Below, piece after piece: positions 42,004 through 50,385 of a stretch of 64,000 nucleotides of DNA (position 1 is its first letter; every line of letters begins with the position of its first letter). This stretch comes from Microvirga flavescens (lineage in GTDB: Bacteria > Pseudomonadota > Alphaproteobacteria > Rhizobiales > Beijerinckiaceae), in contig NZ_QMKH01000002.1 in NCBI RefSeq assembly GCF_003290125.1, forward strand, positions 372,001 to 436,000, written 5' to 3'. Position numbers and translations under genes: made by a program. Below the pieces are notes generated by a model that was not told the origin of the DNA, ran no database searches, and saw only the letters and a program-made list of their open reading frames with translations.

Positions 42004-42852
42004 TCAGCTGGCGCGCGCCATCGAAAGATAAAGCTCCTGCAAACGGCGCGTCACAGCGCCGGGCTTGCCGTCTCCCACCGGTCGTCCGTCGATCGAAACA
42101 ATAGGAACGACGAAGTTGGACGCGCTCGTCAGGAAGGCCTCAGCGGCGTTATAGGCCTCATCGATTGTGAAGAGCCGCTCCTCCAGAACGACGCCGGTTT
42201 CCTCGGCAAGGCACAGAAGCGACTTGCGCGTGATGCCGGGGAGGATGGCATTCGACAAGGGTCGCACGATGACACGACCCTGCTTCGTCACAATGAAGCC
42301 GCTGGACGAGCCTCCCTCTGTCACGAAGCCATCCTCGATCATCCACGCTTCTTGAGCGCCCGCTTCCTTCGCCGCCTGTTTGGCGAGAACCTGCGCGAGG
42401 AGCGAAACCGATTTGATGTCGCGCCTCTTCCAGCGCAGATCCGGAACGCTGATGACTGCGATGCCCTTTTCCGCCGCAGGCGAATGAACGATCGACTTTT
42501 TCTGCGTGAACATCACGACGGTCGGCGCGCCCTCCTGCGGGAAGAAGAAATCGCGGTCGGCAACGCCGCGCGTGACCTGCAGGTAGAGAAACCCTTCGTC
42601 CATATCGTTGCGGTGAACGAGCTCCTGCTCGAAAGCCGCCCATTGCTCGCGCGAATACGGATTGGCGATGCGGATCTCCGATAGGGAGCGCTCCAACCGC
42701 GCAAGGTGAAGATCGTTATCGATCACACGCCCGCCAAGAACACCGAACCCCTCATACACGCCGTCCGAAAACAGAAAGCCGCGATCCATGATCGGGATCC
42801 TGGCGTCTTCGAGCGGAAGGAATGAACCGTTGAGGAAAACGATGCGGGACAT
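42004..42852 (-). CDS. dat: D-amino-acid aminotransferase (PLP class IV)
   Basis: Encodes 282 residues. Class IV fold: start RIVFLNGSFLPLEDARIPIM, catalytic Lys147 in RRDIKSVSLL, the EGGSSSGFIV motif and LPGITRKSLL for cofactor phosphate. Best fit is D-alanine transaminase, which makes D-glutamate or D-alanine for the wall; branched-chain or aminodeoxychorismate lyase types are alternatives. It stands alone, convergent with the coiled-coil gene. Confidence 0.87.
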   Translation of the reverse strand: MSRIVFLNGSFLPLEDARIPIMDRGFLFSDGVYEGFGVLGGRVIDNDLHLARLERSLSEIRIANPYSREQWAAFEQELVHRNDMDEGFLYLQVTRGVADRDFFFPQEGAPTVVMFTQKKSIVHSPAAEKGIAVISVPDLRWKRRDIKSVSLLAQVLAKQAAKEAGAQEAWMIEDGFVTEGGSSSGFIVTKQGRVIVRPLSNAILPGITRKSLLCLAEETGVVLEERLFTIDEAYNAAEAFLTSASNFVVPIVSIDGRPVGDGKPGAVTRRLQELYLSMARAS

Positions 42853-42968
42853 GCGCGCTCCTGATGGAGGAATGATTGGGCCACTGGCCCGACAGAGTGT
42901 GTGAGCTACATATCCCGATTGATGCTTCGTCCGAAAGTACGCTCGCTCGATTTTGTGGAGGTTGCGCG

Positions 42969-43574
42969 ATGAAAATCACGACAGCGTTCGCTTTTTCATG
43001 CCTCACGGCCTTCGGCGCTCATGCGGCGGCTGCCGATGCCCCACGCAACTGGTTTCGCGATCAGGGTTATGTCGCGCCGCTCAATGGCCGGATCATTGCA
43101 TGCCACGGCTACGGTTGCGCGCGACGAACCGAAATCGGGGTTGATTCAGATTGGTTCACTCATGTGGCGGGCATCATGCGCGCAGGCAGAACAAGTGCCC
43201 AGGCGGAGCGCCTGGCATTGCGCGACGCGGTCAGAATCTACACCGCCCATCTTGCAGCGCAGTTCGGCGGTCCACCGGATGCACCAAGATCACCGCCTTC
43301 GTTATCGGGACAGGTCGGGCAGATGGATTGTCTCGATGAAGCAGCCAATACGACGAGCCTGCTGCTATTGCTGCAGGAGCGCGGGCTTCTTGCCTATCAT
43401 GAAGTCGCGCGCCCGCAATCGCGCGGGTTCTTCATCGACGGACGCTATCCGCACTTCACGGCGGTGATCGTCCAGAAAGAAGGCCATAGCCAGTGGGCCG
43501 TCGATCCCTGGACCAGTGCTCCCGGATCGAGGCCGGACCTTCTGCCATTGGAGGATTGGCAGAAGGCCTCTTGA
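42969..43574 (+). CDS. Exported protein with possible papain/transglutaminase-like triad
   Basis: Encodes 201 residues with a signal peptide ending AAA-DA. Strong SD (GGAGG). The order Cys121 (GQMDCLDEAAN), His162 (RYPHFTAVI) and Asp179 (WAVDPWTS) matches the Cys-His-Asp layout of transglutaminase-like cysteine enzymes. Other cysteines (CHGYGCARR) are near the N-terminus. I know no named family with certainty. Probably periplasmic and possibly acting on peptidoglycan or proteins. Confidence 0.65.
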   Translation: MKITTAFAFSCLTAFGAHAAAADAPRNWFRDQGYVAPLNGRIIACHGYGCARRTEIGVDSDWFTHVAGIMRAGRTSAQAERLALRDAVRIYTAHLAAQFGGPPDAPRSPPSLSGQVGQMDCLDEAANTTSLLLLLQERGLLAYHEVARPQSRGFFIDGRYPHFTAVIVQKEGHSQWAVDPWTSAPGSRPDLLPLEDWQKAS

Positions 43575-43633
43575 AAATCAGCCCCTGCTTCGGCGGCCCA
43601 TCACAGAGCCGCACCGAAGCTTGAGGCCGAATG

Positions 43634-43972
43634 TTACTTGAGGTGCTGCGCGAGATACTTGTTCATCTCGAACATGGTGACCTTCTTCTTGCCGAAGATC
43701 GGCTGAAGCTTGTCGTCGGCCAGGATCTCCCGCTTGTTCTCGGGGTTCTGGAGGTTATGCTTCTTGATGTATTCCCACATCTTGCTCACGACTTCGCCGC
43801 GCGCGATGGGGTTCGAACCGACGATCACAGCCAGTTCCTTGGAAGGCTGCAGGGGCTTCTGAAGGGCGTTCGGCTTGGCGGAGGCGGCCTTCGTCGCGGC
43901 CTTCTTGGGGGCAGCAGTCTTGGCGGCGGTCTTCGCCGCTGGCTTCTTTGCGGCGGTCGTCTTGGTGGCCAT
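43634..43972 (-). CDS. SWIB/MDM2 domain protein with lysine/alanine-rich N-terminus
   Basis: Encodes 112 residues. First 40 are Ala/Lys-rich repeats (TAAKKPAAKTAAKTAAPKKA), then a SWIB domain (LAVIVGSNPIARGEVVSKMW; ILADDKLQPIFGKKKVTMFE). In bacteria these domains occur in small chromatin-like or topoisomerase-associated proteins. The start MATKTTAAKK is clear. The tail resembles that of the GNAT protein at 33527. Confidence 0.92.
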   Translation of the reverse strand: MATKTTAAKKPAAKTAAKTAAPKKAATKAASAKPNALQKPLQPSKELAVIVGSNPIARGEVVSKMWEYIKKHNLQNPENKREILADDKLQPIFGKKKVTMFEMNKYLAQHLK

Positions 43973-44512
43973 GAATTCCTCCAAATGTGGATGGCAAAGG
44001 CGCGTTTCGAAAACTCGGCCGTAATACCTTAGCAAGAGCTTCTACGGCTCGGAGACCGAGCCCCTTGGAAAGACTTTCAAGAATCTCGGCGAAGTTGAGC
44101 TTATGGCTGCTTCAACGCTCCAGCAAGACCATCCTTTCGACTGTCAAAAGTCTTTCGCGGACATCTTCAAAGCACTTGTGCCCAGCCGAGCGCTGCGCCC
44201 CGTGCGCTTCTCCCGAGCGGCGGATCAGGAACCCGCACCCCACCGCCACGCTCATCCGAAGGAAGATTAGAGCGAAGGGGCAAGGTATTGTGCGGAAATA
44301 CATTGCCTCCACCAATCCCCCCGACAAGAGGGAGGCAAACACCCATCGGCCTGGCGTGAGCGCTCTGAGCCCTTAGGTAGGCCATCGACAGGCTCGAAGC
44401 CGGCTTAAGCCACCCGATCAAAGGACATCGCCGCGCCTCTAGCGACCGGTCTTTTCCACAAAAAAGAGGAACATTCCGCAAGGTCATCACCGCTGCCAAA
44501 GGCCTCAGAACC
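43973..44512. other. 540-bp stretch without a convincing gene
   Basis: Between the SWIB gene start and the response regulator end. Open frames exist on the minus strand (44112-44342, 44167-44499) but lack SDs and have protein-unlike composition. I see no RNA gene or strong hairpin. The start of the SWIB gene's promoter must lie at its left end. Confidence 0.5.
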
Positions 44513-44872
44513 TCAAATGGTGAGCCGAGGAGCGTCTATGGACGACAGCCCAATGAAGCGGCGGATCGTCTTTTCTTCGAACGGCTTGGGAATGAAGCAG
44601 ACCGAACTCAGGTGAGGAGGCAATTCGCTTTGCTGCGAAGCGGAGACGAATGCGAACGGGATCCGCCGCAGCAAAAGCTCCCCGGCAATCGTAAAACTCT
44701 TCCCTCCAATAACGTCGACATCCAGGAGCGCGTAGTCGAAGTCATCTTGAAGATGTTCTTGCGCATCGAAAACGGAGTTAAAGCTCCCGACGACTTCGTG
44801 GCCGTCATTCTCGACGATCCACTGGAGGTCCAGGGCAATAAAGGGGTCGTCTTCCAAAATCAGGATACGCAT
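44513..44872 (-). CDS. Single-domain response regulator
   Basis: Encodes 119 residues, receiver only: acidic pair in LILEDDPF, phospho-acceptor Asp51 (YALLDVDVIGG), switch Ser/Thr in FAFVSASQ and Lys in CFIPKPFEE. No output domain. Such proteins act by binding partners or as phosphate sinks in relays. Partner kinase is not nearby. Start chosen at MRILILED. Confidence 0.92.
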   Translation of the reverse strand: MRILILEDDPFIALDLQWIVENDGHEVVGSFNSVFDAQEHLQDDFDYALLDVDVIGGKSFTIAGELLLRRIPFAFVSASQQSELPPHLSSVCFIPKPFEEKTIRRFIGLSSIDAPRLTI

Positions 44873-45320
44873 CACATTAACTCCAGGAAGTTCAACACAA
44901 ACGTTCATCGCCCTTCAGATGAGTGGCTTTGCCCTGAGCTTCTGGGCTTTTTCACCCGTGAACATGCAGAGAACGGACGTTTGGCCGGAGAGTTCCACGG
45001 CTAACCCGATTTACGCCTATTTGCTTATATCGAGGTTAAAAATTGGTTAACGCGAAGCAAGCTGCTTGTATTCACCTCAACAATAGCCAAGCTTACCGTT
45101 TGGAGATCTTATCGGGGGCTGAATCGTCTTGGAGATCTATTGCACGGTAAATGCTGCTTTGAGGTCCGAGTCGAAGCCTTGCAATATTGCCCCGGCCTCC
45201 CCATCTCAACGATGAGCCGGCGACCCCGTGTGTCGCTGGATACGGCCAGGATGGTCGAGCGATGACGCCGGATGTACGCGCATCGCTCCCATTGCTGGCC
45301 GTTCTCGTTTCTCAGCTACC
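44873..45320. other. 448-bp stretch without a convincing gene
   Basis: A+T-richer part at 45000-45110 with GTTAA motifs. No credible coding frame and no clear terminator for either side. It separates the response regulator start from the end of the stress operon, so it may hold the regulator's promoter. Confidence 0.45.
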
Positions 45321-45899
45321 CTAATGGCGCTTGTGTCTGGGTTCCGGCTCAAGCTCCGCATCATGGCCGCTCAAGGAGGGTTCGTCTCCCCTGAGCGCTT
45401 CTTCCACATAATCGCGCCCGCGCTGCGTCATGTCCTGCGCATAGCGCAGCCCCTGCTCGCGGACGTCGTCGGACCATTCGCCGAACGCCTTGTTCTCCCG
45501 ACGCGTTCTCGGCAGAAGCGTCCCGATCAGAAAACCAGCGGCCAGCCCCACCATGCAGACAACCATCGGATTCTCGCTGGCATAATCCCTGACGCCCCGC
45601 GTCATTCGGGCGGAGCGGGAGCGCGCCCGTTCCACACTGTCGTGTCCGCGCTCATAGGCATCCTCGGCCCAGGTGGAAGCCCGACCGTAAGTGTCGTGAG
45701 CCCATTCAGAGGCGTGCTCATAGGTTTCGCCCATGCGATCCCTGATCCGCTCTGCCCTTTCACGCAGGGGGTGCTCGACAGCCCCGGCAGCCTGTCTGGC
45801 ACGACCCGCAACGTTTCTCCCCTCGTGGAGGCTATCCTTACCGCGTTCACCCCGCGCCATGCGTTGAGACTTTCCGCCACTGTTCCTGACACCGGTCAT
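45321..45899 (-). CDS. DUF883/YqjD-like membrane-anchored protein
   Basis: Encodes 192 residues: a basic, helical N-terminal part (VEHPLRERAERIRDRMGETY), one membrane helix near 110-130 (PMVVCMVGLAAGFLIGTLLP), then a charged tail. This resembles ElaB/YqjD-type stress proteins. Its start overlaps the DUF3618 stop by 4 bases. Last gene of a four-gene operon. Confidence 0.75.
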   Translation of the reverse strand: MTGVRNSGGKSQRMARGERGKDSLHEGRNVAGRARQAAGAVEHPLRERAERIRDRMGETYEHASEWAHDTYGRASTWAEDAYERGHDSVERARSRSARMTRGVRDYASENPMVVCMVGLAAGFLIGTLLPRTRRENKAFGEWSDDVREQGLRYAQDMTQRGRDYVEEALRGDEPSLSGHDAELEPEPRHKRH

Positions 45900-46186
45900 G
45901 GATTCTCTCCCTCAAAATGATGCTGATCTTCGTGTGCGTCCTTACGCATCTGCTGCAGCAGGAGCCCAACACCGGCTGTCGCCAACAGAACGGGGACGGG
46001 ATTGCGCCGGATGACGGAAAGCATGTTCTCGTAGAGCGATGCATATGGCCCCGCCCGCACGATCCCGAGCGCATCATCGACAACGCCGGAGACGGTAAGA
46101 CGTTTCTGCAACCGGTCGATGGCCTGATCCAGCTTGATACGGCTGCGCTCAATGTCCTCTTCGAGCTCGTCCATTTTCTGCGTCAT
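45896..46186 (-). CDS. DUF3618 family protein
   Basis: Encodes 96 residues: a helical start ELEEDIERSRIKLDQAIDRL typical of DUF3618, and a membrane helix VPVLLATAGVGLLLQQM. Start overlaps the YqjE-like stop (ATGA). The long frame upstream is antisense junk. Function unknown; genes of this set are linked with envelope stress. Confidence 0.85.
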   Translation of the reverse strand: MTQKMDELEEDIERSRIKLDQAIDRLQKRLTVSGVVDDALGIVRAGPYASLYENMLSVIRRNPVPVLLATAGVGLLLQQMRKDAHEDQHHFEGENP

Positions 46187-46575
46187 CCGCCTGCCTTTTC
46201 CGAGACAAGCTCGACATCGCGTTTGATGGAGCGTGCGCTTCGCTGCGGCGCGAGCGTGAGCGTTGAGACGACGTGACGCCCGTAAAACCCGAGCACAATC
46301 GCAACGGCAGCGAGCGCACCGCCGACGATCAAGGCCGCGATGACTTGCGAGTTGACGATTGTCGCCAACCAATCGACAAGCGCCTTAGTGAACAGCACCA
46401 GCGCGGAAACCGCAAAGACCGCCGCCGCGACGATCATCGCAAGACCCGTGAAGAGAAGGCGGATATTGCTGTTCGTCTCGGCGCGAAAGAGTGCGATCTC
46501 CTTCAAGGCGAGCCCCCTCGTCTCGCGCACGACGTCCACGAGCAACGTTTGAATGGTCTGCCGATCGCCCGGCAT
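46183..46575 (-). CDS. YqjE/DUF1469-like membrane protein (phage-holin-like fold)
   Basis: Encodes 130 residues: amphipathic start (RQTIQTLLVDVVRETRGLAL KEI-type helix) then two membrane helices (about 45-65, 75-100). This is the YqjE/DUF1469 pattern. Start MPGDRQT was chosen over an upstream ATG. Middle gene of the stress operon. Confidence 0.8.
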   Translation of the reverse strand: MPGDRQTIQTLLVDVVRETRGLALKEIALFRAETNSNIRLLFTGLAMIVAAAVFAVSALVLFTKALVDWLATIVNSQVIAALIVGGALAAVAIVLGFYGRHVVSTLTLAPQRSARSIKRDVELVSEKAGG

Positions 46576-46585
46576 GGCAGGCTCC

Positions 46586-47104
46586 TCAAGCATGAATTTT
46601 TGAACCGGAATTCGTCTTTCGGCGCGGCCTTCGCGCTCGCCCTTCTGTCAGAGTTTTATCAACAGCGGGCGCCGTGCTCTTGAGAAAGCGCGCGACGAAA
46701 AATCCAAGGCTCAAGGACAACGTCGCCGTCGCAAGCGGATGCCGCCGTATCGCATCCTCGACATCCTGCACGATCTCCGTGATCGTTTTTTCCTCGATGC
46801 TGTCGGCCAGTTGATCGAGCCCCGCAGCGGCGCTCTCCGTAATCGCCTGAATATTGGGTCTGTCGTCGAATGTCTGCGTGGCCTCGCGCAGCGAACGTGC
46901 GAAGCCCGATACGGAATGCGCCACATCATCCTTGCGCCCCTCGGCATAGCCGCGCGCTTGTGCGCGGGCGATGTCGGCGAAATGCCATCCCTGCGCTTTC
47001 GCTTCCTGCGCGAGATGGCCGACATCGTCCTTCAAGGCATCCCATTCGTCGGCGGGCTTCCGTTCGGCGCTCGAGCGATCCTCTTTGTGGGGAGCGGCGG
47101 CCAT
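46586..47104 (-). CDS. DUF883-like stress protein, first gene of the operon
   Basis: Encodes 172 residues: long amphipathic helices (WDALKDDVGHLAQEAKAQGW; IQAITESAAAGLDQLADSIE) and a hydrophobic segment HPLATATLSLSLGFFVARFL, ending basic. Resembles nutrient-deprivation-induced proteins of rhizobia and the ElaB/YqjD group. It starts the operon 10 bases before the YqjE-like gene's start region. Confidence 0.75.
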   Translation of the reverse strand: MAAAPHKEDRSSAERKPADEWDALKDDVGHLAQEAKAQGWHFADIARAQARGYAEGRKDDVAHSVSGFARSLREATQTFDDRPNIQAITESAAAGLDQLADSIEEKTITEIVQDVEDAIRRHPLATATLSLSLGFFVARFLKSTAPAVDKTLTEGRARRPRRKTNSGSKIHA

Positions 47105-47229
47105 CGCTTACCTCGTATCGTTGCGACACGGTAACCGATGGAACCGCAGCAGGTTCCGCGCTGCGCAGAAGCGTAACCTTAAACGGGAAATCGATCCTAT
47201 GACAGCAGAAGGCAGGACTGCTGCGCGGT

Positions 47230-48024
47230 CTATTTCGCGAAGGGGACGATCCTATTGATCACCGTATCATTGATTTCAGGAGGAGGCGGCGGCACGGGAC
47301 TTGCGCGTTGGAGAATGGCGAGAGCCTCTTCATCGAAAAGCGGATCGCCGGATCCTTGCGCGATCCGTCCATTCAGAATGCGCCCTTGCCTGTCGATGGA
47401 GATGGCCACCAAGGCCCTGCGGGACATCGTTCCGGAAAGACGGTTCGAACTTGCAAAGCGCTTGATGTGCCCTGCCACGCTCTTGCCCCAAGCGGCGACG
47501 GCGGCGGAAGCTTCGCTTGTGCCAAGCGCGCTTGCTGCCGCAGTCTCGGCCCGCGCTTCAGATACGGGCGCGGCAGTGCTGGCCGTAGCACTCTCTCGCG
47601 CTTTGGGGCGCTTATCCGGTTCGTGTTTCGACTTCGAGCGCTCGACCTTTTTTTCTTTCGGCCTTTCCGGCTCCTCTTTCGGTGCGGATGGCTCAGGAGG
47701 TTGAGGCGCAGGCAGGACCACCGAGTTCGGCATTTCCGGCAAGGCCGCTATCTCGGGCGCAGCCGGTGCAGGCGCAGGGGCGGGCTCTGGCTGATCCGCC
47801 ATCGCCGCAGGGGCACTTTCAACCGAGGGCGGCGCCGGTGCCACGTTCAGCGCGGCGAGTTCCATCATGAGGACAGGTGAAGAACCACGCGCCTCAATCT
47901 GCGGGCGCGCCCATGCCAGCGCGGCCCATACCGCGCCAGCATGCAGAGCCGCGACGATCGCGAACGCGCCGCCCCAGCGAAGCGGTGTTAAAGCCGCCAG
48001 AGACCGGCGCGGCGCCCCGATCAT
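47230..48024 (-). CDS. tonB: TonB energy-transducing protein
   Basis: Encodes 264 residues: N-terminal membrane anchor (GGAFAIVAALHAGAVWAALA), a long Pro/Ala/Glu-rich periplasmic spacer (60-170), and a TonB C-terminal domain (SRRALVAISIDRQGRILNGR; DPLFDEEALAILQRASPVPP). It couples the ExbB-ExbD motor to outer-membrane receptors for iron chelates or vitamin B12. It overlaps exbD by 4 bases. Confidence 0.92.
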   Translation of the reverse strand: MIGAPRRSLAALTPLRWGGAFAIVAALHAGAVWAALAWARPQIEARGSSPVLMMELAALNVAPAPPSVESAPAAMADQPEPAPAPAPAAPEIAALPEMPNSVVLPAPQPPEPSAPKEEPERPKEKKVERSKSKHEPDKRPKARESATASTAAPVSEARAETAAASALGTSEASAAVAAWGKSVAGHIKRFASSNRLSGTMSRRALVAISIDRQGRILNGRIAQGSGDPLFDEEALAILQRASPVPPPPPEINDTVINRIVPFAK

Positions 48025-48458
48025 TGAGGCGAAGCCCCACTCGCATCCTCGAGGCCGACAAGCGCGATCTTGAGATAACCCGCACCGCGCAGAAGGTTCA
48101 TCACCTTCATCAACTCACCGTATGAGACAGCCTGATCGGAGCGCAGGAAAATGCGCTGTTCGCGATCCCGTTGCGTCTGCGCGTCGAGTGCCTCGCCGAG
48201 CCCTTCACGCGAAACGGGTGTCTCGCCCAAGGCAAGAGACAGATCGCTCTTGAGGGTGAGATAAAGCGGCTTGTCGGAGCGCGGTTGTGGCTGCGCGTTC
48301 GACGTCGGCAGATCGACGGCCACGTCCACCGTCGACAGCGGCGCGGCGACCATGAAGATGATAAGAAGAACCAGGATCACGTCGATGAACGGCGTGACGT
48401 TGATATCGGCGACCTCGCCCAGATCGTCGTCGTGGTTCTCCTGCAGACGAACCGCCAC
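48021..48458 (-). CDS. exbD: ExbD biopolymer transport protein
   Basis: Encodes 145 residues. One membrane helix with the proton-relay Asp in DINVTPFIDVILVLLIIF, then the periplasmic domain. With ExbB it uses the proton gradient to drive TonB. It overlaps tonB and follows exbB by 4 bases. Confidence 0.95.
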   Translation of the reverse strand: MAVRLQENHDDDLGEVADINVTPFIDVILVLLIIFMVAAPLSTVDVAVDLPTSNAQPQPRSDKPLYLTLKSDLSLALGETPVSREGLGEALDAQTQRDREQRIFLRSDQAVSYGELMKVMNLLRGAGYLKIALVGLEDASGASPQ

Positions 48459-48462
48459 GCGC

Positions 48463-49335
48463 CTACTCCGCCGGACGGATGTGCGCTGCAGATGCAGGCC
48501 GCAAGTTAGAGACGCGAGCTGCTATCGAAGGTCGGTCGAGATCCCGCGACAGATGCTGCAGGATCACGGCCGAACTGTCTGCAAGCGCCGCCCGGTATCC
48601 CGCAATAGTGCGCGCGAAAACGTTGTAGACGACGACGGCAGGAATTGCCGCAACAAGCCCGATGGCGGTGGCAAGAAGCGCCTCGGCAATGCCGGGCGCG
48701 ACCACAGCGAGATTGGTGGTCTGCGCCTTGCTGATGCCGATGAAGGAATTCATGATGCCCCACACCGTTCCGAACAGGCCCACGAAGGGAGCTGTCGAGC
48801 CGATGGTCGCGAGCAAGCCCGTGCCGCGCGCCATGCTGCGCCCGGCCTGTACCTCGATCCGCGACAATGCAACGGCGGCACGTTCCTTGATGCCCTCGGA
48901 GGGTAGATCCTGAGAGCGGGAAAGTTCCGTGCGTGCGGCGGCGAGCAAAGCGGCAACCGGACCATCGGACAGACTTCCATCGATCCGCCGGCTTGCGTCG
49001 GAAAGATCCGCCGCCTGTTGCAGACGTTGCAGCGCACGCGCGGCTTTGCCCTTCGCGACGACAATCTCCAGCCCCTTAGCAAGAGCAATTGTCCATGTGA
49101 CCAGCGATGCAAAGGCAAGGCCGGCCATGACAGCCTTCACGACGATGTCGGCATTGGCGAACATGGCCCAGGGTGAAAGATCGTGCGGCAGGCTGGCCAT
49201 CGCCGCCACGGTCCGCTCCTGCGCCACGGCGGAGTGACCAATGCAGACTGCAAGCGCTGCTGCGCCAATAGTCGCCGCGCCGCGCACCGCAGCAGCATGA
49301 CAGCCTTTTCCTCGATGCAATCCTTCGTGGCGCAT
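48463..49335 (-). CDS. exbB: ExbB proton-channel protein
   Basis: Encodes 290 residues of MotA/TolQ/ExbB type: a hydrophobic N-terminal signal-like segment ([20 protein letters not shown]), then three membrane helices with [20 protein letters not shown] and [20 protein letters not shown]. The start MRHEGLH was chosen because it gives the usual long N-terminus of alphaproteobacterial ExbB. First gene of exbB-exbD-tonB. Confidence 0.93.
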   Translation of the reverse strand: MRHEGLHRGKGCHAAAVRGAATIGAAALAVCIGHSAVAQERTVAAMASLPHDLSPWAMFANADIVVKAVMAGLAFASLVTWTIALAKGLEIVVAKGKAARALQRLQQAADLSDASRRIDGSLSDGPVAALLAAARTELSRSQDLPSEGIKERAAVALSRIEVQAGRSMARGTGLLATIGSTAPFVGLFGTVWGIMNSFIGISKAQTTNLAVVAPGIAEALLATAIGLVAAIPAVVVYNVFARTIAGYRAALADSSAVILQHLSRDLDRPSIAARVSNLRPASAAHIRPAE

Positions 49336-49514
49336 ATGCCCTGCCTTGAACGCTTTTGCCGGAGGCCGCCACCGGCAACCTCCTTTGTCGTATGAATTCC
49401 AGCCGGAGAAGCTGGCTGAATAATCTAACGCCCAGCTTGCAGCCAGGTGCGGCGTATTACAAAGGCGCTTCTCTCGAAGATTGTAAGCACCCACCGATGC
49501 CTCTCTATCCTAAA

Positions 49515-49524
49515 GATAATTATC
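49515..49524. promoter_or_regulatory. Iron-box-like palindrome GATAATTATC
   Basis: A perfect 10-bp palindrome 180 bases upstream of exbB within an A+T-rich stretch. It resembles the core of Fur boxes. In this order iron control is often by Irr or RirA with other motifs, so its role is unproven. Confidence 0.4.
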
Positions 49525-49568
49525 TCGCAATATCAATGCTTTAGACAAATTCCAAACTACCTGCCGAC

Positions 49569-49967
49569 GTGATCGCTCACCATGCCCAATCCTCGCCTCT
49601 CAGGGGAAATGAGGAGATGCGCGAAAGACTCGGGGTGTTGGGGGGCAAAAGCCTCGAGCGGAACAATTGGGGTAAGCCAACGTTCGGCTCAGGCCAAACA
49701 GGGGAGGATGTATTGAGAACCGTCAACGCCGATTCCGCAGCCAGCATCGAACAGAATCTGACTCCGACGGAACGGGCCATCTACATCGCGGTGGGTCTGG
49801 GCTTGGCCGCGGCGGCAACGAAGCCTCGGCCAAATCCATTTCTGAATGCCGTCGCCCTCGTCGGTGGAACCTATCTCGCCTGGCGTGGCTATAAAGGCAG
49901 TTGCCCGATCAAAGGCGTTCTCTTCGATAAGAGTGAAACAAAGCCGAGGCTGACGCGCCAGGATTGA
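49569..49967 (+). CDS. DUF2892-like small membrane protein
   Basis: Up to 132 residues from a GTG at 49569; the ATG at 49617 is an alternative and neither SD is good. The conserved part is the C-terminal two-helix hairpin LTPTERAIYIAVGLGLAAAA and LAWRGYKGSCPIKGVL, as in the membrane domain of YgaP. No rhodanese domain. Function unknown. It is divergent from exbB. Confidence 0.65.
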   Translation: MIAHHAQSSPLRGNEEMRERLGVLGGKSLERNNWGKPTFGSGQTGEDVLRTVNADSAASIEQNLTPTERAIYIAVGLGLAAAATKPRPNPFLNAVALVGGTYLAWRGYKGSCPIKGVLFDKSETKPRLTRQD

Positions 49968-49994
49968 GCGGGCCAGCCTCAATCTCGATTCAAG

Positions 49995-50255
49995 CTAGAT
50001 CGCTGAACTCCGGCGGGCAACGAGCCCCCAGATGAAGAGCACGATCACCGCCCCTACAACCGCGCCGATAAGTCCCGCTCCCTCGCCGGCAGAGTACCAG
50101 CCCATAGCCTGTCCGAGATAGGTCGCGACAAAAGCGCCAACGATGCCAAGAATGGTGGTCAGGATGAAACCGGATGGTTCCCGATCTCCCGGCATGATGA
50201 ACTTCGCAATGACGCCTGCAACGAAGCCGATGATGATGGTCCAGATGATGCCCAT
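49995..50255 (-). CDS. GlsB/YeaQ/YmgE family membrane protein
   Basis: Encodes 86 residues, three membrane helices, with the family pattern GFVAGVIAKFIMPGDREPSG and TTILGIVGAFVATYLGQAMG. Small stress-induced inner-membrane proteins of this type ('transglycosylase-associated') have no known activity. Convergent with the DUF2892-like gene. Confidence 0.92.
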   Translation of the reverse strand: MGIIWTIIIGFVAGVIAKFIMPGDREPSGFILTTILGIVGAFVATYLGQAMGWYSAGEGAGLIGAVVGAVIVLFIWGLVARRSSAI

Positions 50256-50385
50256 GACAAGACCCTTTCTAACGCTATCGGCAAGTCAACGCCGATAGGT
50301 CAGTCAAGGTTGCAATGGGTCCAACGAACGGAAAAGCCAAGCCAAGATGATTGCTTGGCTATCCCGGGAAACTTTTAAGCCTGGA

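Noticed and set aside
44112..44499. Two minus-strand frames in the gap after the SWIB gene
   Set aside because: Glycine/arginine-rich translations without SD; look like non-coding DNA.
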